DNA of 64,000 nucleotides from Erythrocercus mccallii (lineage: Eukaryota > Chordata > Aves > Passeriformes > Dicruridae), in contig VZRG01000158.1 in NCBI GenBank assembly GCA_013397435.1, positions 605,522 through 669,521 on the forward strand. Direction: 5' to 3'. The translations under genes and the position numbers were made by a program. This document shows, in pieces, positions 1-12,300 of this stretch; within the stretch, counting starts at the first letter, position 1, and each line of letters starts with the position of its first letter. The notes below the pieces were generated by a model that saw only the letters and a program-made list of their open reading frames with translations, was not told where the DNA came from and did not search any database.

Positions 1-382
1 GCTACTCAGACCAAACAGCATAAATGCCTCATAGCTGTTTCAGTTGCACCAAAGAAAAAATTTAGTTTCTAACTGCTAAAACTGGGGGGAAAAAAACCCA
101 GATAGAAGAAAGTAAGTATAATTGTTTCAAATTTCTAATCTCAATGTACAAGGAATGTAATATTTTGCAACATTCCCATATTGCATATGAGAAAGTGCAA
201 TATGCTTCACCAAGAAATGTCCTTATGACCTTCTATTCTCTATATCCACACCTTCATAGCATCAAACCAAGAATAACAAGAACTTATAAAAATAATAGGC
301 AAAATACCAGCTCCCTTACAAGTCTGTTTAATTCAGTATATACTGCCACTCATAAAACTTTGCATTTTTTGCATTCACTCAC
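1..382 (-). other. BBS9: Start of BBS9 intron 15
   Basis: Intronic sequence downstream of the microexon donor. The 99-codon plus-strand frame at 144-443 runs across the microexon on the wrong strand and has no recognisable motif. The next BBS9 exon must lie left of the window. Confidence 0.7.
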
Positions 383-397
383 CTTCAGGATTGAGCT
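383..397 (-). CDS. BBS9: BBS9 exon 15, 15-nt microexon, residues 513-517
   Basis: After a long pyrimidine tract (about 408-436, read on the minus strand) comes catatggcag|AGCTCAATCCTGAAG|gtgagt. The phases are 1 in and 1 out. Joined to exon 14 it adds ELNPE before a split glycine codon, matching DRNPDG at the same place in mammalian PTHB1. Such a small exon is often spliced variably, and skipping it keeps the frame. The call rests on splice signals plus a five-residue match. Confidence 0.8.
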
Positions 398-3300
398 CTG
401 CCATATGACCAGCAACAGGAAAAAAGGGGAAAAAATTGCATGAGTTATTACTCAAATTAAAAATAAAGAAAAAGGAAATGTAACAGGGTTTTAAGAACCT
501 AAGCCACATTTGTTAAGTAGACAATACATAAAGACATAATTCTAGCCAAAAACCAGACATGAAACATTCATCAATAGTGCAACCCCATCCAAGCGACTGA
601 CTCATCAAGCTTCAGCTGCATGAATCCCACAGAGACAGACTGAAGAATGATTTAGCCACAAATATGGATATCTTAAAAAACTGAAAGAGGAAACAGTCTC
701 TGTTCAGATAAAATGAAGTCACAAAAGCACAAAGTTTGTTTACTAGTGTATTACACTTAAGGATTTGACTGCTAAGTAGCACTAGTATTGATATGTAATT
801 CCACAGAACTCTCAGACTAATAGTTTAAATAAATATCAAAAAATTAGCAGATCCTAGTCCTAACCCTAATTATGTTCCTTTACTGTGAAATGAAAAATAA
901 GGTTTTAAAATTTATTCTTCGGTCTCTATAATTCTATTAGATGTCATGTCTGTTTGTTCTTTTTTTTAATAGCATATGAATCACCAAACACATTCAAAAT
1001 GCAAGATTTTCTTACTTCCCTAATCAAAAGGCTTGCAAAATCTAACTTAATACCTAAAATACAAATTTAAGTTTTATTAGCATTACCTTAAAGAAATAAT
1101 ACATTTATTTTCTGGTCTTAGGAAGCAAAATAACAGAACCAAGATCAGCAAAACAAAAAGCAATCTTTCAAAATCAAAGGATCCAAAACATTCACTAGTG
1201 TGCTACCTATTCAGTCATGCCAAAAACCTGTCTAAGGCCACACCACTAATTTGGACAGTTATGAATGCACAGCATCTCATTCCAAGGATTATGCAGTCAG
1301 AATCACAGGACAGAGGGACTCAAGTTGTACAAGCTGTTCATGCAGGCTCTCAGTTAAAAGGGAGGGCTTCCTTTTCTTTAAAAGCATGTGTTTCATTATT
1401 ATTCTAGAAATAAACATTTCAATCACTGCACAGCCTAGACTACTATCATAAACACAATGTTTCAAGTGTGAAGTAATACAAATAAAATATTTACATAAAG
1501 CCTCCATATAGGATAAGGCACTTAAGACCATCACCCTTCACAGAAGCTCTTAGTACACTTGCACTTCTACACTTCTACACTTCACACGCCAATCTACTCC
1601 ATTTGTGCTGGCACAGCTCTGTCTTTGCACAGTGAACCAAATCAGCAAATCTGGCTGAGAAACAACTGGTGACTGTGTGACCACAACAGGGGAGGAGGCA
1701 CAGGAGCAAAGCCAAGCAGCAAGAAGTGAAGAACTGACAGCTTAAACTGGTTTATGCAGCATTTAACATGGAAGCCCTGCCTAAATACAGCTTCTTAGCA
1801 GCCTGACCCATTCAAAAGGCTGTGTGTAGAACACTAAGCTAATAAATCTTCAGTTATGGATAGCAGAATAAATTTACATATTCTATCACTAGGACACTAA
1901 CATCATAAAATAACAAGTTGGTTTCTATTTCTCTGGGTTGGCTTATTGTTTGGAATGACTATGTTCATCTGTTAAAAAGGAAGTGAGAAATAATCACTCC
2001 CAATGCTTACTCAGATCTCATTCTCTGTGGGGAAGCATTATAGTCACATTTGTTGGCAGACCAGAAGGGTGAATAGTCAAAGTTGTAATCAACTTCTCAC
2101 TCCAAGAGGTGGAGCAGAACAGAAGCAAATTGATAGGACAGAGTGGGAAAGCTGATACAGCTGTTTCCCAAGCAAAAAGCTTGATTTTACCTCTGTAAGA
2201 CGAATTATACAAATTGATGCAACATAAAATATTAGCTAAAACTGAAGACTAGATAAATACTATCTCTTTAATTATTGCTGCCTTTTGAATATTTCAAAAG
2301 AACATTTGTAAGAAACACATAAGAAAAAAGCCTACCCCCCCCAAAAAAGGCACATCACTTCCAAGTCTCCACTGGATTACCTGTTGGTATATTATATGAA
2401 ACCATACAAGTTCCTTCTAGTTCTGATGGAGAACAATTCTCCTTCAAAAAGACAGACAGGACCACAGTTTCAGATGAATCTGGTTCTAAAAACAACACAA
2501 AATTAAATCAAGAGGAGCATCCAAATGAAAACAACTAGCACTTTGGGAAATATTCTACTAAATTATGATAGTTTCCACTAGTTCACCTTCATCAAATCAC
2601 AGTACATGCTTTTGTTTAAATCCTTAATTTGTTAAAGGCAAACTAGGGCCTCCAAATATCTTGAAGCATAACCTATAAAACAATTCAGCACAGTGAACAT
2701 GGAGAATATAAAAAGAAATGAGATTTACGTGGAAATTTTAGTATTTTACAAAGCCATCAGCCATTTGCTCCTATCACATGTTGCGAAAATATAAGAACTG
2801 CCCCTTCAAATGAGAGTAGCAGTCAGGAAAGCCCTGTTTCAACAGGGACTATTATTTCCCATTTCAGAGCAGAAATGGCCTTCAGGTCCAACTGAAGCAG
2901 CAGGCACACATGTCTGACCTTCAGCTCCACATAGTCTTAAAGGCAATCCCACCTGCAGTCTTACCAACAGAATTGGAAGACTAGGATCCCCTAACAGTTG
3001 ATGTTACATTGGGAACAGATGCTAGACTATACCCCAGCTGACAAACTTCTTGTCCCTGTTTGCAGATCAAGACTGGCATTTCTACATAGACAGAAATGTC
3101 AGCAAAACAAAATAACCCAGCAGAAGTACTACAGAATAAATCAGGGGGGTTTGCCTCCATCATGAAGATGCCACCCTGTGTCTCTTCACCTGTCACACGT
3201 CTTACCACAACCAGGGAAACAACTCTATTCCTATCTAGTGTCTTCCTCCACCAAGCAGTTTCTAGAAGCTGTGGACTGCAGGAAAGACAAACTTGTAATT

Positions 3301-6300
3301 GCTTTAACTGCTGTACATCTGCAAAAATGCACTCACTCAAGGCTGGGCTATACCTTTTCAAACCTCAAAAAAAGTAATAATACACAACAGCTGTGATGAT
3401 ACTGCCATAATTTACCTAAATCATCAAAGACAAACTGGTCATAGGTCACTGCTAACGGAGCTTGCACACACACCACCAGGTTTGGCTTCTGCGCAGTCAC
3501 TCTGCTCTGGATTGTTACCTAGATCAAGGGACAGACAGAAGTATTTAAAGGAAGCAACTAATTAATCTCTACAGAAGAAAAAAAAATTCCACAGCCAACA
3601 GACAGATATGAAAAATCTGCAAAGACCAATTCAGCAACAACAATTAAGGACTTAAAATTCAAGTTCAAAACTAGCATTTTCATTTTACAATTCTTATTTA
3701 CACACAGCAAATAATGAGATACAAATTGAAAGATTACAAAAGATTACAAAAACCTGAGGGGACTTCTCAAGTTCCTTGTAATTTTTAACCAAGACAAACT
3801 AAAGCTATTGAATGTTTGAATTGAATGTTTAATACCCTGCAAGTGCCATGAGCATTCACTCTAATCCAAACAAATACAAAATTTTACAATTTTTAGGTGA
3901 TTATAGTGAAAAAACCCCAAGGAATAATAAAATCAAAATAACCAAAGAAATTACTTCCTTTACTTTTCCTACTGCAAACAGTAATGCACAGTCTTCTGAA
4001 TAACTTCAAGTTTTATTTGGGTTTTTTTTACTGCAAACAAAATAAGAAAATCAATATACAGGATACTCAGCACAACAACTCCAGATAATGAAAGCTCAGC
4101 TAAACATCGAGTGGCCCTCATTGTTTCTATTGTGCACAGTCATTCCACTGCAAACAGTGTCCCTAATTCATATCTAAACTGAAAGTATAATGGTGACTGA
4201 GATCTGAATGTGGTCTTCATAGACAGAGACCATGTATCTAATATCTATTTTGCACTGCTGGTCTACCAAGGAGGTCACTAAAGCCAGGTTAAATCAGTTT
4301 AGAGTATTATTACTTATAAAATTATTCAAGTGTTAGGAAACTAATTTGACTACTTTAACATAATTAACATCAACATTGATTTAAGTTTAACAATACACCA
4401 GTTATAGGAACTTATCACAGAAAAAAGATTCTAGAAAAAACTGAATTCATAGTAACTCCTACATTTACTATTTTTGTTTCACTAAAAGGTACAAGATCCA
4501 TAAACAGGAAAAGAGAATGGGGAATTAATTATGTCTTTCCATTAAAAAGCTTATGAAAAATATAAATACATAATTCAATTGAACTTCTTTGAGAAGACTC
4601 TGCTCAAAGAGTCTGACTTTAAATCACTGACTTTATCAAAATAGCTGTTTTATCCTGGATCATTTTTAGCACTTGAAAATGCAGACAAAGATGTTGGACC
4701 AAGTACAAGTAAACCACTAGTCTGAGGGATCTGGTTCAAGCAGTTCAGTTATCCTCTAAATTTTTCACTCTAGACAGAAAGAGAACTTGCAAGGTTCTCA
4801 AAAATGAAACTCCACTGATAATCTTAGAAGTTCATCCCAAAGTCAGAAATAAAAATCATAATCCTTTTTAGGCAATACTGAGAAAAACTACATTTGCATG
4901 CATATGTATATGCACACCCTTTCTTTACTATCAGTTACAGGCACCAGCTCTCATGAAGAACTGCAATTTTCTAATTAGATTTTCCTACCCTTTTTTAATT
5001 GCTAAAGCTATGAAAGTCTTTTTACAAAAGAAAGTCTATTTTTGTTTATTGACAACTAAAAAGACAGCTGAAGATTATAAACTTTCCATTTCAGTTACCA
5101 AACATTTATTGCCATTGGAAAAGACATTCTCATGACTTCCAAATAATGATACTTCATTCCATCCTAATAATGTTTCTGTGATGGCTTATTGATAAGCCTA
5201 TCAAAAATAAAACTGCAATCACTTTCTGACTGTAGCAGAAGGCTTACTAGAATGACACCTTATCACACTAAGGAGAAAAAAAATTAAGTATATATTGCAT
5301 TTCAAACTTCACTCATTTTCATGTTCTAAGAGAAATACAGAGAAAGTGACAGGCTTGTTACAATTTGCCACCACTATTCGAAAACTACCATTTGAGTTAG
5401 GCACAGTACCTTTACTGTGACTGATGGTACTGCCCCTGCTTTTACCTCACTGTCAATGGCTTGCTGTGAAGAAAAAAGACAAAAACAGAGTAAATTCAAT
5501 GTTCCACATGAACAAGAAAACACAATAAAAGCAATATTACTTTCCTATCATAAATTTGGTACACAGAATTAGCATTAAAGGACATCATTCCTATGACAGA
5601 TCAAAATACACAAAATACATTTCTGAGTTCTTTCTGAAAATGTGAAGTCTCTGTTTGAAATTCCCTGGAAAAAGGATAGCAGAGAGTCATGAATGTTGTA
5701 TATAGAAGAAACTAATACACTCTGATGCATATACGAATATTTGAAACTGTTTTGTTTGGCACACTACTTTTTACTGTGTATTTATTCAAATTCTAGAAAT
5801 ACCTTCTGCTATTCAGTAGGGAAAGGTGACTTCCAATTTGCCAACATATTATACACGCAACACAGCATCTACTATAAAATCATCACACACTATTTTATAA
5901 TCAGAAATATACCTGAAACTTCAAAAGAAAATTCTAGCAGGCACTTCAATACTCCTTCTAATTTCTATTTCAATAGGCAATTCCATCTACTTCAAAATTT
6001 ATCCTGACTTTGTGGTCTATTTTAATTTTATTTTATGCTTATATTTTGTTTTGAAACAAGTCAGTCACTACAGTTAAAGAAAATGTTCCCATTTAAATTA
6101 TTATAAAGAAATGCTTCTCTTACTTCTGCTATAATACCAAATTACTGATTTGAACTTATACCTTCTCATTATAAAAGAGTAAATTAAAAACAGTGTAAGG
6201 GCCACATGTGCAAAGTTCCTAAGAAGTCAAGAAGCTGGTAGGCTCTGGGTTCTAGAAGTAGGACTTTCATATGTACATTGTGCACCTTTCTCAGCTAAAA

Positions 6301-9300
6301 AAAGACAGATACTTTCATACTGGCTTGTCATGTTCTCCAGTGACCAGTGGTTGATTCTAAAACAATAGTAGGGGCATAAAGATATGGAACCTGACCAAAT
6401 CTGGAACCTTATTCAGCTTTCAGAAATCACCTGGATTTCCTGGATCAGAGGCCACACACAGGAGGTGATGTTAAGTAACAGAATGGTCCCCCACTTGTCT
6501 ATCTACACATTTTTAATACTCTATATCCTCTTTGCTTTTATCATGCACATTGCAATTTCAAACTTTTCACAGGTGCAGAAGTAGCATTGGAAATTCTGTT
6601 GTTCCCAAGGTAACTGCAGAAGTCCTAAAATTGTTCCTATACTTGCTTATTGTTCCTTCCCCACAAAGTATCTTACCAGTTTTTTCCTTCCTTAGCAAGT
6701 ACTGCAAGAACCCACAGAAAAGCCGACCACACAGGAAACTAAGATATATGGGCAGATAAAGATTCAAGGCTGTGGTTTGCTTGATAGACTGAATTACTTA
6801 CATATGAAACAGACTAGTTGCATCTGGAAGGTTGAGTAAATGGACACAGCAGCATTAGAGCATTCAGTGCACCAAATAGTTTCAAGTGTTATGAGCAGAT
6901 TATTGCAGCTGGCCAAGACCTTGTCACACTGTTCTTTTTCCCACAGACAAGTGCTAGGACACTAGCACACATTATAAACAGGTCCACTTATCAAAGAATA
7001 ATATCCTTATGTATTTTTAGAACAGTGAGTAGCTGTGAAAAATCACTTTTGCCAAAACTAGTGGCCAGAAATGGATAAAGATGTTATAGTGCAACAAGTA
7101 TGTTCTGAAATGCTTGAAGTGAAGAGTTTTAAGTGACAATATAAGCTCTCCCAAATCTTAATTTAAATAATTTTTGCAAGCCACATATGTATACAACGTG
7201 AATAAACTAATTAGGCTGCAATACCAAAGAATACTGAATTACAGCTTGTTGGAGAAAGATTATTTCTTACAATGCAGCTTGAGTGGTTTGAGTATTCTAT
7301 CTTTGAAAGATCCAAGGGTGACACTTTGAGTGTTTCCCCCAATGTTTATAACTGCTCACCAGTACAACTTCTCACCACTACTAAGTTATTCCACATTCTA
7401 ATTCTTGTTCACTTATGTTTGCTTAGGCAAGAATCTCAAGGTCCCCAGACAGAAGATAAATAAATAATTTTAATAATTCTAGTTAAAATCTTTAATAAAA
7501 GTGGGTTCTAATTGATGGGAAACTGAGAGCCATGAAGCTCAGTCACACAAATGTAAATAGTAATCATTACACATGATCAGTCATTATTTACTCATTTGAT
7601 ATCAACTTTTTTTCAGAGTAATTTCCTTTTTATACAGGTACATACAGATTCTTCATCCAAATCAGGTGAAACTTCTGCTGTGACAGTTACATCTCTCTGT
7701 TTTTCAGACTGAGGCAAAATATCTGAAAGAAAAAAGCAAAAGCAGATCAGTTCTCCTTTAAGAAACATTCAGCTACATTCCTAAAAATCACACAACTTCA
7801 ACAGTATCAAGTCTCAAAGTCCTACTAGTATAGAGAAAAAAATAGCAATGTGTATGATTTTGGAAACTTCCAAAAGCTTCACAATTTATTAGATTTCCAC
7901 AGACAACTTAAACCTGGATCTCATTCTGGATTTCTGATTTTTGCATGAAGAAGAATTTAGATGCATTCTATACCAAGATTTTACACCTAATATCCATGAT
8001 CTTTAGAGACTGTAAGGTATTTTTAAATTTTTGTCCTCACATGCATATGCCAATATAAGATGAATAACTACCTCCAAAATAACACCATACTGCATCTAGC
8101 TCATGGCACTTTCATCTAAGTAATTTGATAGTGAATACGTTAAAAAAGAAAGTTTATATGTCTAACAGTCTAATCTTCAGCAAATTCCTCTATATAAGGA
8201 GGTATACCAAAGTTTTATGTACAGACCATTACATATGGCTTGATTAAAATATGTCACTAGGATGATTTCCAGGACTGTCAACATACAAGGCAAAAGAATG
8301 TTAAGAACTCACTTATATTCATAATAAAAAACCTTATGCTGATTCACACACGTAAAAAACAAATTATACAAATTAAAGCCTTAAAAACCTTGAGGAATTA
8401 CATAACCTTCTCTGAAGAGTCCAGGAGTAGAGATCTAAGGTATTTGCATTTTTCTGAAGAGCACTTCAATTATTTTAACATACTGAATGTATGGGAAAAT
8501 GAAAATCTGAACAGAAAATACATAGTTCCTGAAGTAACAAATAAAGTTTTGATATAAAGGGGCAATTAACATATTAATTGAATAACTGAGAGCGTGAGCA
8601 CATTCAGAAAGTCACAAGAATTTTACTACACACAGGGTCCTGAAAATTACCTAGAAATAGCAGACAGCACATTATCTCTTTCTAACAAGAGGGTCAAGGG
8701 AAAAGATTTTGATGAAGGCAGAAAAATAAGTATTCATTTCTTTGTCCTCAGAGAGAAATGCCTCCCTTTACTATGAGAGAAAAAAGCAAAGCCCAAACAC
8801 ATTTCTCCAATACCACCTAGAAAAGAAGTTTAGGCCTGTTTCATACTGCCACAATTGCAAAGAACTGGTTCTGCCAATTACGTGTAGCTCAGCACGGTCC
8901 ATTCCTTTTCTATGCCTTCTTAACCATTTCTCTTCTGGTTGCTTCTTCAAGCTAACTATGATGCAACCTCTGTAATACAGTCATTTTTCTATTGGAAGTA
9001 CAACAGAGATCACAATCAAAGTTTACATATAAATATCAGCTTTTTGTTACTACTAAACTGAGCCAAAACACGTATGTGTAATCACTTATGTTACCCAGAT
9101 TGATGCAAGTAACATTAGATTTAAGTTAGCATAACAGTTAAGATTTTAAAATATTTCATCAGTATATAGTGTAAATACTTACTCTTCACAATGTATAAAA
9201 CAGCTTAAGTTCAACACTTTAATGGTCAGCACTGGACAGAAACACAAGACATTTATGGAAATAACTACTCTAAGGTTTTTTTAATACGATGACCTAATTC

Positions 9301-12300
9301 TAAATACCTTCCACGTTTGAAAGTCAAAATGAAACAAAGAAAAATTATTTCCATATAAGGGTAGATATTTCCAAAACAACACAAGCTCTGACTGCACAAG
9401 CATGAATTCAAAAGACAAGAAAGTCAACGGGTCATTTTAAAGATTGTGCTTAGGAGTAACTTTATGGAAACCAAGGTTCAAGCTAAAGTTTTAAGAAAAA
9501 GCCAAAATAAAACAAAGCCTAAACATCCAAAATTGACAGGTATTCTTCATAAGTAAAATGTTTTGTTGTATAAAAAGGTTCTCGTACAAGTTTTACATCA
9601 CAAAACATCATTAGGGCATCTCTCCACAACAAAAAGAGCATTCATAAAAACTCATCTGAAAATACCACTTAGATCAGGTTAGATAAATTGAGGAAGAAAA
9701 GGAAAGTAAAAAAAAGAATAGTGAAAAAATCAAAACTATTCATAGTAAATTTATCACTCATACTGTGACAGTTAGAACAAAATTTTAAAAGGACAGCTAC
9801 AGTTCCTTTCTCTCTCCTTAGATCATTGAGACAACATGTTGAAACTAACAAGCTGAAGTTGATTCACTTCAAATGGATTAGTTCTTTCCATCATACTTTT
9901 GTTTCCTTTGGTTATGATAGACAGACAAAATTGTCAAATACCTATAAGGACGGACTGTGGTAAAAATCAGTGGAATTTATCCACATCTATATGCTTAAAT
10001 AATACATTACTGGATTTAGAAAATTTAAATCCTGATATAAGTCTGTGTCTTGGATTATGGAGCCAAAGAAAATGTGTATTCTATTTCATCTGTTGAAAGC
10101 AGTTGGGGAAATGTTTCTTTTTTTTTCTTTATCTCTTGTAACTGGGAGGGGGAGGGGGGGGCGGATGCTTTCTGATAGTGGCCCAGCTGTTAAAACTGGG
10201 TGGGGCAGTGTTTCTTATCTCTTTCACCACCCATCCTCCCAGTGGGTGGGGGCGGGGGGAGGATATCTGCTGTCAATGGGCCATTAAGGCTCATCTTAAT
10301 TACATCATCCCATTGAGAGATGCTCCACCCAGTGGTGGGGGGCCCAGGAGCTCCTATCTAGATAAAAACGAGAGTGAGGAACATCAGACATCCTGTTCCT
10401 CACTGGATTCTCTGGAGGAAGACAGGACCCATTCTGCACTACTGGACTTCTCTGCAGGATCATCTCTACTCCACAGAACCGCATCTGCTACTCCAGGAGG
10501 ATTCATCTGGATTGCTTCTAACAACCTGCCCCAACAGGGTGTCAGGTCACGTCCCTGACTCTGTCAGGGGTTTTCTAGCGTTTTTGTTTGTTTTGTATGC
10601 TTGTCTTTCTGTACTACTACATTTGTATTTTTTTAATATTCCTAGTAAAGAACTGCTATCCCTGCTCCCAAAGCTTTGCCTGAAAGCCCTTAATTGCAAA
10701 ATTATAATAATTTGGAGGGAGGGGGGTTTATATTTTCCATTCCAAGAAAAACTCCAGCTTTCCCTGGCAGATACCTGTCTCCCAAAATTGAGACAGTCTA
10801 CCATGATAACGGATGAAGTTACATGTAATTACAAAACAAAGAAATCTTTGTGTTGTAGAATCAATCTCATGTCTGCAGACAAGTAATTTTTATTTTCTAG
10901 AAATTTTAACTGCAAGGTTTTTCACTTTTTTCACATAGAAAACCATGACTATTTCTTTAATGCATTTAAGAACAGGCTACCTATCATCAAGGAAAAATTT
11001 AATTTATTCTTTCTATTTGTTGAAGATTTTTCCATAGCTTCCTGTAAAATCACATGCTTCCAATTCCCTGTGCAAGCCAGGATGTTTAAAAACACAGTTA
11101 TGAAAATATAAACTTTGAAGGATCTCTGTAGAAATTATGTGCCTTTACTTGAATAAAATCAATGCAAGTTACTAGCAATGTATATAAATTCCAAAATTTA
11201 TCATCATGAGATATGTCACTCTATTCTACAAATATGCTTTTGAATAGTTAACCAACAGAAAAGTTGCTTTTGAAGTCATTTTTTGTTAATTCCATAACTT
11301 TAAAAGGCATTTGTATTAATAAACAGAATTTGGCAATACTTTTACTCTCTCTGAAGCCTCACTACATCGGACTGCTGAAATTCTTCAAGTTTTCTTGCCT
11401 TTGGGTAGTCCACGCACTGTCAGTTTTTATTCTGAACCCTTGCACAAGTGAGAATTATCTGCAACCTGATGTAAACATCTTTAACCTTTCAACAGCATTC
11501 TGAAAACGCAAACAAAAAACCCTTTATCCAAGGGCTTTACCATCTAAGTTTTTTTTTATTTATTTTTCTTAAATACTAAGTTTTCTACAAAAATGTAATT
11601 GTGAGTAAAGTCTGAAAATATATTTTAAAGTGATAAAAAGATATACAGAAAATATAGAACAGGAGTGAAGTATACCTTGTGTTTTTGTGGCCTCCCTGAT
11701 GATTTTCTGAAGCTCTTTCATTTCAGCATTCATTTCTTCATAGTTTATTTCCCTAGAATCAACCTTAGGAGCCTGGAAGAGTGAAGGATCAGTTCCAAGG
11801 TATGAACATTGAAGATGGCCATCATCACTCAGAGTGACTATAACACCCTTCAAGTCTCTGCACAAAAAAAATAAAGCTTACTAAGAAATTGGAAAGAATC
11901 ATAGAAGCCATAACATTAATAATAATATTCATTAATTCAGACATCTCCATTAATATTACTCCCACTTGGTGCAATCATGTAAGAATGCAAGAATGTCTTA
12001 GATGACTAAAGGGCACTGTGAATCTGTATAATCAGGAGACACAATGGAAAGGATCAGAACAAACAAGCTGAATAGACTGGACAGTTGTAACTTATTTATT
12101 AATCTAAGTCTTTTGAAGTTGCAATATTTAGGTTATTATGCAGGAAAAGGAATTTGCTAAATAGAATAGAAGGGAAGGGGAAGACCAAAGAGGAGTTAGA
12201 AGAAATCATGAACAGATGGAAGATGCTCACAAAGACAGTTTTAGGGCTTTGATGGTATCAATAGCTCCTCTAACCAATTCTTTGGCTGCTATTGCAGCTA

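Noticed and set aside
2981..3377. 126-codon minus-strand and 93-codon plus-strand frames
   Set aside because: Both lie inside BBS9 intron 13, show no motif, and overlap each other.
10178..10886. Plus-strand frames of 126 and 170 codons and a minus-strand frame of 85 codons
   Set aside because: They lie in the LTR and its edge, carry no domain, and arise from its GC-richer composition.
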